From NCBI RefSeq assembly GCF_034366785.1, contig NZ_CP112932.1, positions 1,273,839 through 1,337,838 on the forward strand: a stretch of 64,000 nucleotides of DNA, read 5' to 3'. Shown here piece after piece: positions 19,717 to 30,444 of the stretch. The notes beneath the pieces were generated by a model. The model saw only the letters and a list, made by a program, of their open reading frames with translations. It searched no databases and was not told where the DNA came from. Each line of letters opens with the position of its first letter. Position 1 is the first letter of the stretch. A program made the translations under genes and the position numbers. Source of the stretch: Candidatus Trichorickettsia mobilis. GTDB taxonomy: Bacteria; Pseudomonadota; Alphaproteobacteria; Rickettsiales; Rickettsiaceae.

Positions 19717-20586
19717 ATGCCACCAGCTAATTCGCATCATTTTCCAGCAAAAGTTTCACATAAAACCATGGGGTTAATTACTTTCTTGACGTTTAGTGTC
19801 GTGATAGGTGAATTAATAGTTGGGTATCTGGCTAATAGTTTAGCGGTGATTTCAGACGCGGCTCATAATTTTGCAGATGCAATTGCTGTTGCAAGTTCGT
19901 GGTATTCAATGTGGATTGCAGAAAGCCCTGTGACGGCTAAACGTACATTTGGTTTTCATCGAACTGGAATTATTGCTACATTTGTTAATGCCCTTATTTT
20001 AATCGTAATGGCATTGATCATTTGTTATGAAGCTTATCATCGTTATCTCAATCCAGTTGCAGTGGAAGGGATGGTGGTGATTATTGTGGCATTTTGTGCT
20101 GCAAGTGTAAATTTATTTAATGGCATGTTATTACATAAAGCTTCAAAAGAAGATATTAACATTCGCAGCGCTTTTCTACACATAATAGGAGATGTAGCTA
20201 CTGCTTTTGGAGTAGTGGTAGCTGGTATTTTTATAATGTTAACCGACATATCGATTATTGACCCAATAGTATCTTTTATCGTTGGAGTATTTATATTATG
20301 GAGCTCAATAGGGTTGTTAAAAGATTCTGTTGCAGTATTAATGGAAGGGACACCGTCTAACATTAATATAGAAGAGTTAGAGCAAGCTATTAATAGTACC
20401 CCGGGAGTAGTGCGTTGTTATGATTTGCATGTGTGGGTTATTACCTCTGGCTTTATTGCTTGCAGTTTTCACCTGGTTACTGATAAACATACTTTAAAAG
20501 ATAGTCAAACTGTGCTAAGAAGTTTAGAACAGGAATTGGCGACTAAATTTAATATTACTCATACTACGATTCAAATCGAAACATAG
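19717..20586 (+). CDS. Cation diffusion facilitator (CDF) family metal efflux protein
   Basis: A 289-residue CDF transporter with six membrane helices between residues 15 and 205 and a cytoplasmic C-terminal domain (about 206-289). The metal site is visible as SDAAHNFAD in helix 2 (Asp and His about 20 residues apart in pattern HxxxD) and HIIGDVATAFG in helix 5. The family exports Zn2+, Co2+ or Cd2+ against protons. The HxxxD/HxxxD site fits the Zn-transporting CzcD/ZitB type. An N-terminal His pair (SHHFPAK) is short. An RPE-type element follows six bases after the stop codon. Confidence 0.92.
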   Translation: MPPANSHHFPAKVSHKTMGLITFLTFSVVIGELIVGYLANSLAVISDAAHNFADAIAVASSWYSMWIAESPVTAKRTFGFHRTGIIATFVNALILIVMALIICYEAYHRYLNPVAVEGMVVIIVAFCAASVNLFNGMLLHKASKEDINIRSAFLHIIGDVATAFGVVVAGIFIMLTDISIIDPIVSFIVGVFILWSSIGLLKDSVAVLMEGTPSNINIEELEQAINSTPGVVRCYDLHVWVITSGFIACSFHLVTDKHTLKDSQTVLRSLEQELATKFNITHTTIQIET

Positions 20587-20591
20587 GTATA

Positions 20592-20735
20592 AAACTCGGT
20601 GAAAATTGAGAATTGCGTTGTCGTATCTAAAGATCTGCGTTCCTCACGTACTTAAGTACGCTGCGGTACTCGACTTTGATACTCCTAGCACTTCTTCAAT
20701 TTTGACCTTCGTCTACCTTCACTACGTAGATTAAA
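20592..20735. repeat. RPE-type palindromic element after the CDF gene
   Basis: Begins ACTCGGTGAAAATTGAGAAT six bases after the CDF stop codon and carries AGATCTGCG, TTCCTCACGTA, TACGCTGCGGTACTCGAC, TACTCCTAGCACTT and CAATTTTGACCTTCGTCTA. It is the same element, in the opposite orientation, as the one at 10911-11043. The small gene that follows starts at 20755, so the element sits between two plus-strand genes and may lie in their shared transcript. Confidence 0.8.
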
Positions 20736-20754
20736 ACAAGATGGAGAATATATA

Positions 20755-21168
20755 ATGGATATTATTAATAATATTGGTATTATGAATATAGTTCTTGGTA
20801 TAGTTGGGCTTATATTGATTGTAGTATTTTTTGTAAAAAGATCAGGCGGTGCTAGGGGGCAAAAAGTAGTAGATAGCAATAAAGAGGCCCAGTCTGCGGC
20901 ATATTATCAAAAGAAGCAAAATAATGATCAAAAACTGACTCTCCAAGAGAAATTAGAGTTATCATGGAAGTTTTTATATGAAATCACTGAGATAGTAGTA
21001 AATAAATTTTCACCACAAGATAGACAAACAGTACAAGAAATAGGTAAGAATCTAGCAGAGGGTGGAATGAAATATGATCATGTTATTGATTTAGGTATTA
21101 AACCAGAAGTTAGTAGAGTGCAGAATCTAGAACAGGAGAAAAAACAAGATCAAAGTATAGGAAGATAA
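20755..21168 (+). CDS. DUF2660-type membrane-anchored protein
   Basis: A 137-residue protein with one N-terminal membrane segment (about 8-28, IGIMNIVLGIVGLILIVVFF) followed by a basic stop-transfer stretch and a soluble helical domain (LTLQEKLELSWKFLYEITEI, then FSPQDRQTVQEIGKNLAEGG). It matches my memory of DUF2660, a family found in Rickettsiales whose function is unknown. A good AGATGGAG ribosome-binding site precedes the ATG. It ends four bases before the cytochrome b561 gene, so the two are probably co-transcribed. Confidence 0.7.
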   Translation: MDIINNIGIMNIVLGIVGLILIVVFFVKRSGGARGQKVVDSNKEAQSAAYYQKKQNNDQKLTLQEKLELSWKFLYEITEIVVNKFSPQDRQTVQEIGKNLAEGGMKYDHVIDLGIKPEVSRVQNLEQEKKQDQSIGR

Positions 21169-21172
21169 ATTT

Positions 21173-21697
21173 ATGATTAAGAATACAAGAGATGAGTATG
21201 GAATAGTAGCGAAATTATTACATTGGGCAATTGCTGCAGTTATATTAGGAATGATAATAGTTGGTTTTGTGATGTCTGGTATGGCTAGTTCTGAATTAAA
21301 ATTTCAAATTTATGGCATCCATAAAGCTACTGGGGTAATGTTGTTGTTTTTTATTTTCTTAAGATTAATTTGGAAATTAATTAATGTTAGTGTAGTTGTT
21401 GAGATGCCTTTATGGCAGCACCTTGCAGCAAAAGCAGGTCATTTGTTGCTATATTTATTAATGTTTGCAATGCCAATTAGCGGCATGTTAATGTCATTAA
21501 TGAGTGGTCATGATATAAGTATTTATGGGTTTTATACAATTAAAACAATAACCAAGAATGAGTTAATTGGCAAAACCTCATGGATGTTACACGGTTATTT
21601 TGCATGGGTTTTTGTCGGAGTAATTGTAGCACATGTCTTGGCTGCGCTATATCATCATTTTATAAGAAAAGATAATGTGTTGAAAAATATAATCTGA
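21173..21697 (+). CDS. cybB: Cytochrome b561 family protein
   Basis: A 174-residue, four-helix membrane protein of the prokaryotic cytochrome b561 family. Helix 1 follows a KLLHWAIAAVILGM segment with the first haem-ligand His. A second His is in IYGIHKATGVML, and the remaining ligands lie in WQHLAAKAGHLLLYLLMFAM and in the last helix (AWVFVGVIVAHVLAALYHHF). Such proteins bind two b haems and pass electrons in the inner membrane, with a proposed superoxide:ubiquinone oxidoreductase role in E. coli. Length is normal. Confidence 0.92.
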   Translation: MIKNTRDEYGIVAKLLHWAIAAVILGMIIVGFVMSGMASSELKFQIYGIHKATGVMLLFFIFLRLIWKLINVSVVVEMPLWQHLAAKAGHLLLYLLMFAMPISGMLMSLMSGHDISIYGFYTIKTITKNELIGKTSWMLHGYFAWVFVGVIVAHVLAALYHHFIRKDNVLKNII

Positions 21698-21758
21698 TAG
21701 ATATTCGGTGTAAACAAACGCTCACGTCATCCCAAGCTAACACAGTCATCCCAAACAC

Positions 21759-21795
21759 CTAGTGTCATCCCGAACTTGTTTCGGGATGACACTAG
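21759..21795. repeat. 16-bp perfect hairpin, GTCATCCCGAA type
   Basis: CTAGTGTCATCCCGAA (21759-21774) and TTCGGGATGACACTAG (21780-21795) form a perfect stem with a five-base loop. It lies between convergent cybB and leuS and could end either transcript. The sequence words GTCATCCCGAA and TTTCGGGAT recur in the long hairpin at 45.5 kb, so it also belongs to the interspersed hairpin family. Confidence 0.75.
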
Positions 21796-21894
21796 CTGTT
21801 CGGGATCTGATATATTCTCACGAATTGCGGAGTCATTAGATAGTGTTCAATGAACCGTGTAAATTAAAGTAAGATTCGTCTGAGCTGATGGCTA

Positions 21895-21973
21895 AAGCCC
21901 GAAGCAATCCAGGAATGAATCCCAAGGACTTAAAGACTAGATTGCCACGCGAACTGACGTTCGCTCGCAATGA
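21895..21973. repeat. Interspersed repeat with GAAGCAATCCAG and CGCAATGAC ends
   Basis: This 79-bp block runs from AAGCCCGAAGCAATCCAG to TTCGCTCGCAATGAC with GATTGCCACGCGAAC inside. The same order of words appears at 46048-46129, with about the same spacing and a divergent middle. Shorter relatives lie at 27.3, 39.7 and 49.3 kb. It is an imperfect inverted repeat and a member of a widespread intergenic family here. Confidence 0.75.
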
Positions 21974-22006
21974 CATTTTTGCTAAAATCCGTGAACGCTC
22001 ACAACT

Positions 22007-24538
22007 CTAAACTACAATATTTATTATCTTTTGTGGAACTATAATAATTTTTTTAATTGCAAGTCCAGTTATATGTTTTTGTACTTCAGGTAAATTTATC
22101 GCCAAATTTTTTATCTCTTCCTCAGGAGTCGCATTTGCAATATCGCTGACAGCCCGTAATTTACCGTTCACCTGTATAGCAATAGTGTAAGTGGCTGATA
22201 CCAAAAATTTTTCATCAAATATCGGCCAATTAGTTAAATAAAGTGGAGTAGTGTAGCCAAGAATCTGCCATATTTCTTCAGCATAATGTGGAGTAAAAGG
22301 GTTAATCAATTGAATTAAAACAGTATAACCTTCTTTTATTAGTTGAATATCAGTTGTACTAGCCGCTAGCTCATCTGATAATTTATTAAATAATTCACGG
22401 ATATGAGCGATAGCTTTATTTAATTTGAAATTAGCTATCTCATCAGTAACTTGCTTGATAGTGTAATGAATTAAACTTCGTAAGTTAGAGTTAGTGTCAA
22501 CTGAATTTATGTTTATGCTAGATTGCTCTTTTAATGTAATTTCATTACACATATTATATAATCTGGTAATAAACTTGGAACAACCTTCAAGTCCATTAGT
22601 AGACCATTCTAAATCTTTTTCCGGAGGGCTGTCAGATAATACAAAGAGACGCATTGCATCTGCTCCGTACTGTTTAAGCATAGATTCTAAATCAACGACA
22701 TTCTTCTTTGATTTACTCATTTTTTCTACTTTGCCTAAAAATACTTCAAGGCCGCTTTCCTTATGAATAAGCTTGCTATCTTTTTTAACTACTTCGTCCG
22801 GATATACCCAATTACCTTCTATGTCTTGGTAAGTAGCGTGTAATACCATACCTTGTGTTAATAGACTGGTAAAAGGTTCGCGTATATTTACATACCCTTG
22901 TTCATTCATGATTTTGGTAAAAAATCTGGCATACAATAAATGTAGTACTGCATGTTCAACACCACCAATATACTGATCTACCGGCAACCAGTAATCGCAT
23001 GCAGTACGGTTAGTCATTTCTGATGCTGATGGATCGCAATATCTGGTAAAATACCATGATGATTCAAAGAAAGTATCAAAAGTATCAGTTTCTCTGACAC
23101 TTGAGCGATTACATTTTGGGCACTCAACATGTTTCCAGCTTGGATGATTAGAAAGTGGATTACCGCGACCATCAAAGATAACATCCTGAGGCAAAGTAAC
23201 CGGCAGTTGATCATCTGGTACTGCTACTGGGCCGCAGTTGGAGCAATGAATAATTGGAATAGGGCATCCCCAAAAACGTTGTCTCGATACTCCCCAATCT
23301 TTTAGGCGATAATTAGATTTACGTTCACCAGATTGTAATTTTTCAAGTTCAGTAATTATTTTTTCCTTTGCTTCTGCAAGATTTAGTTTGTTCAGTAAAT
23401 GAGAGTTTATCATTACTCCGTCACCAGTATAAGCTTCTTGATCAACGTCAATTGTAATACCAGCTTTATCAATCACTTGCTTAATCGGTAATTGTAGAAA
23501 TTTAGCCAACTCATGATCACGTTCATCATGTGCTGGACAACCAAAAACTGCGCCAGTTCCATAATCAGCTAATACATAATTGGCAATAATTATTGGAATT
23601 TCTATTTTTTTATCTAAAGGGTGTATGGCATGAAGTCCAGTAAATATTCCTTGCTTTTGGACTTTGTCAATAGAATTTGCTCCATGATCCAGTAGAGAAC
23701 ACTGGGTAATAAAAGCTTTAAACTGGTCATCAGATTTAATAGCAAGCGTATTAGTTAATGGGTGATTATAAGCAATTCCAATAAAACTAGCACCAAAAAT
23801 AGTTTCAGGTCGCGTTGAAAATACTTCAATTGATTCGTTTAGCTCTTTAATTTTGAATTTGATCTGAGCACCAATTGATTTACCAATCCATTTTTCTTGC
23901 ATCACTCGCACACTTTCCGGCCATTGTGACAAGTTTTTGATCTCGCTTAGTAATTCTTCAACGTAATTGGTGATCCTTAAGAACCATTGTTTTAGATAAC
24001 GTTTTTCAACAACAGCGCCACTGCGCCAACCTTTACCGTCTACTACCTGTTCATTAGCCAGTACGGTTTGGTCTACCGGATCCCAGTTCACTATCGATTC
24101 TTTCTGGTAAGCCAAACCTCTTTCATATAGTTCAAGAAAAAATTTCTGTTCATGTTTATAATAATCAGGAGCGCAACTAGTAATTTCTTTCGACCAATCA
24201 TAAGACAGGCCTATCGACTTTAGTTGATCACGCATGGTTGCAATATTATTATAAGTCCATGTAGCTGGATGAGCATTATTGCTAATAGCGGCATTTTCAG
24301 CCGGTAAACCAAACGCATCCCAGCCCATAGGATGCAATATATTATAGCCACGTGCCCTCATAAAGCGTGCAAAACAATCGCCGATCGCATAGTTTCGTAA
24401 GTGACCTACATGAATTTTTCCGGAAGGGTAGGGCAGCATTTCAAGAACATAATATTTTGGCAGTTCTTTGTTAATATCTGCTGTAAAAGCTCCTTGTTCT
24501 TGCCAAATTTTCTGCCATTTATGTTCGATGTTTTTCAT
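22007..24538 (-). CDS. leuS: Leucyl-tRNA synthetase
   Basis: An 843-residue LeuRS. The class I HIGH-type motif is in [19 protein letters not shown] (about 36-54), and KMSKSKKNV appears near residue 610. The CP1 editing domain lies between about 220 and 410, with [12 protein letters not shown] and [15 protein letters not shown] containing the conserved editing residues. The C-terminal anticodon-binding and small C domains are complete. It attaches Leu to tRNA-Leu in the cytoplasm. The DUF3576 gene lies eight bases upstream on the same strand, a pairing I associate with Alphaproteobacteria. Confidence 0.97.
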   Translation of the reverse strand: MKNIEHKWQKIWQEQGAFTADINKELPKYYVLEMLPYPSGKIHVGHLRNYAIGDCFARFMRARGYNILHPMGWDAFGLPAENAAISNNAHPATWTYNNIATMRDQLKSIGLSYDWSKEITSCAPDYYKHEQKFFLELYERGLAYQKESIVNWDPVDQTVLANEQVVDGKGWRSGAVVEKRYLKQWFLRITNYVEELLSEIKNLSQWPESVRVMQEKWIGKSIGAQIKFKIKELNESIEVFSTRPETIFGASFIGIAYNHPLTNTLAIKSDDQFKAFITQCSLLDHGANSIDKVQKQGIFTGLHAIHPLDKKIEIPIIIANYVLADYGTGAVFGCPAHDERDHELAKFLQLPIKQVIDKAGITIDVDQEAYTGDGVMINSHLLNKLNLAEAKEKIITELEKLQSGERKSNYRLKDWGVSRQRFWGCPIPIIHCSNCGPVAVPDDQLPVTLPQDVIFDGRGNPLSNHPSWKHVECPKCNRSSVRETDTFDTFFESSWYFTRYCDPSASEMTNRTACDYWLPVDQYIGGVEHAVLHLLYARFFTKIMNEQGYVNIREPFTSLLTQGMVLHATYQDIEGNWVYPDEVVKKDSKLIHKESGLEVFLGKVEKMSKSKKNVVDLESMLKQYGADAMRLFVLSDSPPEKDLEWSTNGLEGCSKFITRLYNMCNEITLKEQSSININSVDTNSNLRSLIHYTIKQVTDEIANFKLNKAIAHIRELFNKLSDELAASTTDIQLIKEGYTVLIQLINPFTPHYAEEIWQILGYTTPLYLTNWPIFDEKFLVSATYTIAIQVNGKLRAVSDIANATPEEEIKNLAINLPEVQKHITGLAIKKIIIVPQKIINIVV

Positions 24539-24546
24539 ATTATTTA

Positions 24547-25065
24547 TTATTCCTTGCGTTCAGATTGAATATATAATTCTCGTGCACGCCTTAGAATTTT
24601 ATCCTCTAGTACGGGAGCTAAATCTGAGGGTTTGTCATTTTGAGTCCAATTGCCGTTTTTTAATGTTTTAGAAAAAACCTTAACTTCAATGGCATCTGGA
24701 CTAATTACTGTGTCTTTAATAAATAAATTAATCTTAAAACTAAATTGTGGTTTGTTTTTTGGACTATACCATTCAGTGATAATTACCCCGCCAGTACTAT
24801 CAATTGCAGCAAGTGGTGCAAAATTTAAAGTTTCAATGGCAGCTTGCCATAAATATTTGTTTACAGAGCCAACTGAGTTTTTGGTAGATTCATTTTTAAT
24901 CTTACCTGGTGCAAATACAATGCCGTCGCCACCTAACATTGAACCCATTTCCTCTGCTTTTCTTTCTTCTCTTGTTTTAGGGTAATTATCATTTGTGGCT
25001 AAAAGGTTATTAGCAAATGAGCAGATAAAGAAAATGATTAGGAGGCAATATGAAATGTTTTTCAT
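24547..25065 (-). CDS. DUF3576-type secreted protein
   Basis: A 172-residue protein with a signal sequence (about 1-24, [18 protein letters not shown]). The mature part carries [36 protein letters not shown] and [20 protein letters not shown], matching the DUF3576 pattern. Members are found in Alphaproteobacteria next to leuS and are thought to be envelope proteins, but no activity is established. There is no lipobox Cys directly at the cleavage site (the Cys in the hydrophobic core is inside it). It starts the pair with leuS. Confidence 0.8.
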   Translation of the reverse strand: MKNISYCLLIIFFICSFANNLLATNDNYPKTREERKAEEMGSMLGGDGIVFAPGKIKNESTKNSVGSVNKYLWQAAIETLNFAPLAAIDSTGGVIITEWYSPKNKPQFSFKINLFIKDTVISPDAIEVKVFSKTLKNGNWTQNDKPSDLAPVLEDKILRRARELYIQSERKE

Positions 25066-25305
25066 AGTATATGTTATGGGTTAGTTAGAGCCTTAATATA
25101 AAATAGTACGTATGGTTAGTCAAAAGGAAAAAGCAAATTAATGATGTTCTTCCTCTCTGCCCATTAAATAACATAAAAGCCTCAAAAATATTAACATTAC
25201 ATATTATTTGTTGGATAAAACATAATTAGCAATTGTAGCGACTATTAGTTAATTATATAACTTAGGTTAGTCCATGACCTTTAAATTAGAAAGCCAAGAT
25301 TAGTA

Positions 25306-26268
25306 ATGATTATCACATATTTAAATCAAGATAATGCACTTAAGAAAAGTGAGAATTATGTTCTCAATGAGTCAACAATATGGATAGATTTATTTAATAT
25401 TTCCGACGATGAAGAAAGATTGGTCGAAAGCTTTCTTGGTATTGATGTGCCAACTCTAGAAGAAGTAAAACAGATTGAGGTTTCCCGTAGATTATATGTT
25501 GAAAATGAGGCGTTATATATAACTACTGTACAATTAACTGTTGCTGAAAGTGATGTTCCTACTACTCATTCTATAACCTTTATTCTTCATAAGCACCGCT
25601 TAATCACTGTTCGTTACACTGAACTCAAAGTTTTTAGTGTTTTTGTTAATAAATTAGGTAAACAATTAATTAATTGTTATTATACAGCAGACGATATTTT
25701 TTTAGAATTATTTCGAAGTATAGTAGAAAGATTATCTGATATACTTGTATCCATTCGCGAAGAAATAGACAGTTGCAGTAAAAGGATATTTACTAAAAGT
25801 ATACCAAACGAAAAAGTAGAATATCGTGAAGTATTAGAAAGAATAGGGTATAATGGAGACTTGCTCTCGAAAAGTCGTGAAAGTTTGGTCTCTTTAATGA
25901 GAGCGGTACACCATGTTTTGCAATCTTCGGATTTTTGTTGTGATGAACAAAAAATGATTTGCCTAAAAACTATCTTTACCGATATAAATTCAATTAGTGA
26001 CTTTGCTCACTTTTTATCTGGAGAGCTAAATTTTATTTTAGACGCAACTCTTGGAATGATAGCTATTGAACAAAATGATATTATTAGAATTTTTTCAATA
26101 GTTGCTGTACTATTTTTACCTCCTACTTTAATAGCAAGTATTTATGGTATGAATTTTGATTTTATGCCTGAATTAAAGTACCATTATGGCTACCCAATAG
26201 CTATATTATTGATGTTACTTTCAATATTTTTAACTTATAAATTTTTTAAAAATAAAAAATGGATGTAG
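25306..26268 (+). CDS. corA: CorA-family magnesium/cobalt channel
   Basis: A 320-residue CorA. The N-terminal cytoplasmic domain (about 1-245) is rich in helix; the two C-terminal membrane helices (about 260-280 and 295-315) flank the signature YGMNF followed by the MPEL loop motif, both conserved in Mg2+-selective CorA. A short basic tail (KNKKWM) ends the protein. It forms a pentameric inner-membrane channel that admits Mg2+. It stands alone between divergent DUF3576 and coxB. A stem-loop follows 90 bases downstream. Confidence 0.94.
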   Translation: MIITYLNQDNALKKSENYVLNESTIWIDLFNISDDEERLVESFLGIDVPTLEEVKQIEVSRRLYVENEALYITTVQLTVAESDVPTTHSITFILHKHRLITVRYTELKVFSVFVNKLGKQLINCYYTADDIFLELFRSIVERLSDILVSIREEIDSCSKRIFTKSIPNEKVEYREVLERIGYNGDLLSKSRESLVSLMRAVHHVLQSSDFCCDEQKMICLKTIFTDINSISDFAHFLSGELNFILDATLGMIAIEQNDIIRIFSIVAVLFLPPTLIASIYGMNFDFMPELKYHYGYPIAILLMLLSIFLTYKFFKNKKWM

Positions 26269-26356
26269 GCTCTGTGATAGTGTCTCCATGTGTGCTCTTG
26301 TCTTATAACTGGATTGCTCCGATCATAAATGGCCTTGCAATGACTGGTATTACTCA

Positions 26357-26385
26357 AGCACTAAGGTAAAGTGTTTTAGTGCTTT
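26357..26385 (+). terminator. 9-bp stem-loop between corA and coxB
   Basis: AAGCACTAA (26357-26365) pairs with TTAGTGCTT (26377-26385) around an 11-base loop, followed by TGTTGT. It probably ends corA transcripts ahead of the coxB promoter. There is no long U run, so efficiency cannot be judged. The stretch 26300-26345 also holds a short GGATTGCT...GCAATGAC repeat relic. Confidence 0.5.
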
Positions 26386-26440
26386 GTTGTCAGAACAAAA
26401 TGCTGTATTATTTAAGTGTTAAGTATTAATTTTGGAAATT

Positions 26441-27253
26441 ATGAGAATTATAATAGCTTTATTAATTGTTACTTTTAGCGTTTCAGTACTGGCTTCTGAG
26501 CCATTACCATGGCAAATGCTATTACAGCCAGCAGCAAGTCCAATCATGGAAGAATTAAATTGGCTGCATAATTTTCTGCTTGCAGTATGTGCCTTTATAG
26601 TATTTGTGGTACTAGCGCTTTTGGTTTATGTGTGTATTAAATTTAATGCTAAAGCTAATCCGATACCGGCAACATTTTCTCATAATGTTTTGATAGAAGT
26701 AATTTGGACTGTCATTCCAGTAATAATTCTTATAGCTATAGCTATTCCGTCTTTTCGTATTTTACGTATGGAGAATGAGATGCCTCCAGCTGAAGTTACT
26801 ATTAAAGTAGTTGGCTATCAGTGGTATTGGAATTATAGTTACCCAGATCATGACAATATTGGTTTTGATAGTTATGTGATTGCTGATGATAAGTTAAAGC
26901 CAGGTCAAAGGCGATTATTAGAGGTTGATAATCGCTTAGTGATTCCAGAAAATACTATTGTGAAATTTTTAATTACTGCAGCTGATGTAATCCATAGCTT
27001 TGCTGTACCAGCTCTTGGTATTAAAACCGATGCGGTGCCGGGTCGAGTGAATGAAACTTGGACCAAAGTGACTAAAAAAGGAGTTTATTATGGACAATGC
27101 TCAGAATTATGTGGTGTAAACCATGGGTTTATGCCAATTGCACTTGAGGTGGTAAGTAAGGATGAATTTGATCGTTGGTTAATTCAAGCAAAAAGTAAAT
27201 TTTCTAGTAATAATATTAACACTAAGATTAAGATAGCGGGATCCACAAATTAA
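26441..27253 (+). CDS. coxB: Cytochrome c oxidase subunit II
   Basis: A 270-residue CoxB. I choose the ATG at 26441, not the in-frame TTG at 26432, because GGAAATT gives it a ribosome-binding site and a clean signal peptide (MRIIIALLIVTFSVSVLA) follows. Two membrane helices (about 40-65 and 80-100) are followed by the cupredoxin domain. The copper-A ligands are visible in YYGQCSELCGVNHGFMPI (Cys, Glu, Cys, His, Met), the upstream His in ADVIHSFAVP, and the WYWNY aromatic entry point for electrons. It accepts electrons from cytochrome c and passes them to subunit I. ctaD follows after a repeat-bearing gap. Confidence 0.97.
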   Translation: MRIIIALLIVTFSVSVLASEPLPWQMLLQPAASPIMEELNWLHNFLLAVCAFIVFVVLALLVYVCIKFNAKANPIPATFSHNVLIEVIWTVIPVIILIAIAIPSFRILRMENEMPPAEVTIKVVGYQWYWNYSYPDHDNIGFDSYVIADDKLKPGQRRLLEVDNRLVIPENTIVKFLITAADVIHSFAVPALGIKTDAVPGRVNETWTKVTKKGVYYGQCSELCGVNHGFMPIALEVVSKDEFDRWLIQAKSKFSSNNINTKIKIAGSTN

Positions 27254-27279
27254 GAGGATATTCAAAAACCATACTAGTC

Positions 27280-27420
27280 AAGTTAAGGAAAATTGACACT
27301 CAATTGTCATTGTGGAGCCACTACGTTGCTGTGGCAATCCAATAAAAGTTGTTTTACATTTTCTGGATTGCTGTGACTTCGTCTCAGCTCAAACGATTGA
27401 GTGTCAATTTTCCTTAACTT
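27280..27420. repeat. Element with 25-bp perfect terminal inverted repeats, between coxB and ctaD
   Basis: Perfect 25-bp arms lie at 27280-27304 and 27396-27420; the first begins AAGTTAAGGAAAATTGACAC. The 91-bp centre holds a GTCATTG/GGCAATCC and GGATTGCTGTGAC pair, so a smaller imperfect repeat is nested within. The ends resemble those of the block at 39638-39892 (TCAAGTTAA and TTAACTTGA). It looks like a small non-autonomous mobile element. It splits the cox operon spacer but leaves both genes intact. Confidence 0.8.
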
Positions 27421-27462
27421 AGTATACATGATTTATTAAACATTATCGAATCTAACAAATAA

Positions 27463-29933
<2,471 letters not shown>

Positions 29934-29988
29934 TGCAGTTTATTGAATTAGTTTACGCTATAATTGTCGTTCCACAGCTCGTCACCTT

Positions 29989-30086
29989 ATTGTTATCTCC
30001 GCGTAGATGTTTGATTAGACATTAGCTTTATTTTTTTATCGAATGTGGCTATGTTCAAACAGCGCTGCCTCCGCGGAGATAACAAT
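29989..30086. repeat. 15-bp perfect inverted repeat after ctaB
   Basis: ATTGTTATCTCCGCG (29989-30003) is matched by its exact reverse complement at 30072-30086, with 68 bases between. It lies in the gap downstream of ctaB. It resembles the terminal repeats of a short non-autonomous element; the centre has no coding potential that I can see. Confidence 0.65.
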
Positions 30087-30129
30087 CTTTAGTGTTTGAA
30101 GTTGGCATTGAAAATATACCATAACTCAG

Positions 30130-30306
30130 CTATGCAATCATACAGTCACCTCCACCACTATCTCCTTCAGAAGAATATTGCCCAGTGCAAACTGTTGACT
30201 CCCATTCATTTGTCTTAGTTCCTTCGAAAACTGAAGCTGCACAAGCAGAATGAGCGCTGTCATTATTTTGAGTGTCATTATTGCTGCTCTCATTTTCTTC
30301 TCCCAT
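30130..30306 (-). CDS. Small acidic peptide with three cysteines (unrecognised)
   Basis: A 58-residue frame too small for many gene finders. It starts MGEENESSNNDTQNNDS, is Glu/Asp/Asn/Ser-rich without a signal peptide, and then has Cys residues near 22, 42 and 55 and a GDSGGGDCMIA end. AGGACGG lies nine bases before the ATG, a good ribosome-binding site. A long stem-loop lies just upstream (30329-30365). The polar leader followed by a Cys- and Gly-bearing end recalls peptide precursors that are modified after translation, but no modifying enzyme is seen nearby, so I only describe it. It is on the same strand as the broken transglutaminase-like gene. Confidence 0.45.
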   Translation of the reverse strand: MGEENESSNNDTQNNDSAHSACAASVFEGTKTNEWESTVCTGQYSSEGDSGGGDCMIA

Positions 30307-30328
30307 ATACCGTCCTATTTTAAATTAC

Positions 30329-30365
30329 ATCAACTTAAGGTTGTATTATACAATCTTAAGTTGAT
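30329..30365 (-). terminator. Long stem-loop between the transglutaminase pseudogene and the small ORF
   Basis: ATCAACTTAAGGTTGTAT and its near-perfect complement TATACAATCTTAAGTTGAT form a stem of about 18 bp with a G-T pair and almost no loop; flanking AATTACA and TGTAATT can extend it. It would end transcripts from the minus-strand gene upstream, or form a 5' leader structure for the small ORF. Confidence 0.55.
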
Positions 30366-30444
30366 AGCATTGTAATTGCATTAGAAAGTCAAATATAAAA
30401 TTAGAAAATATTATAGCATTATTTTATAAATTTATGTGGATATA

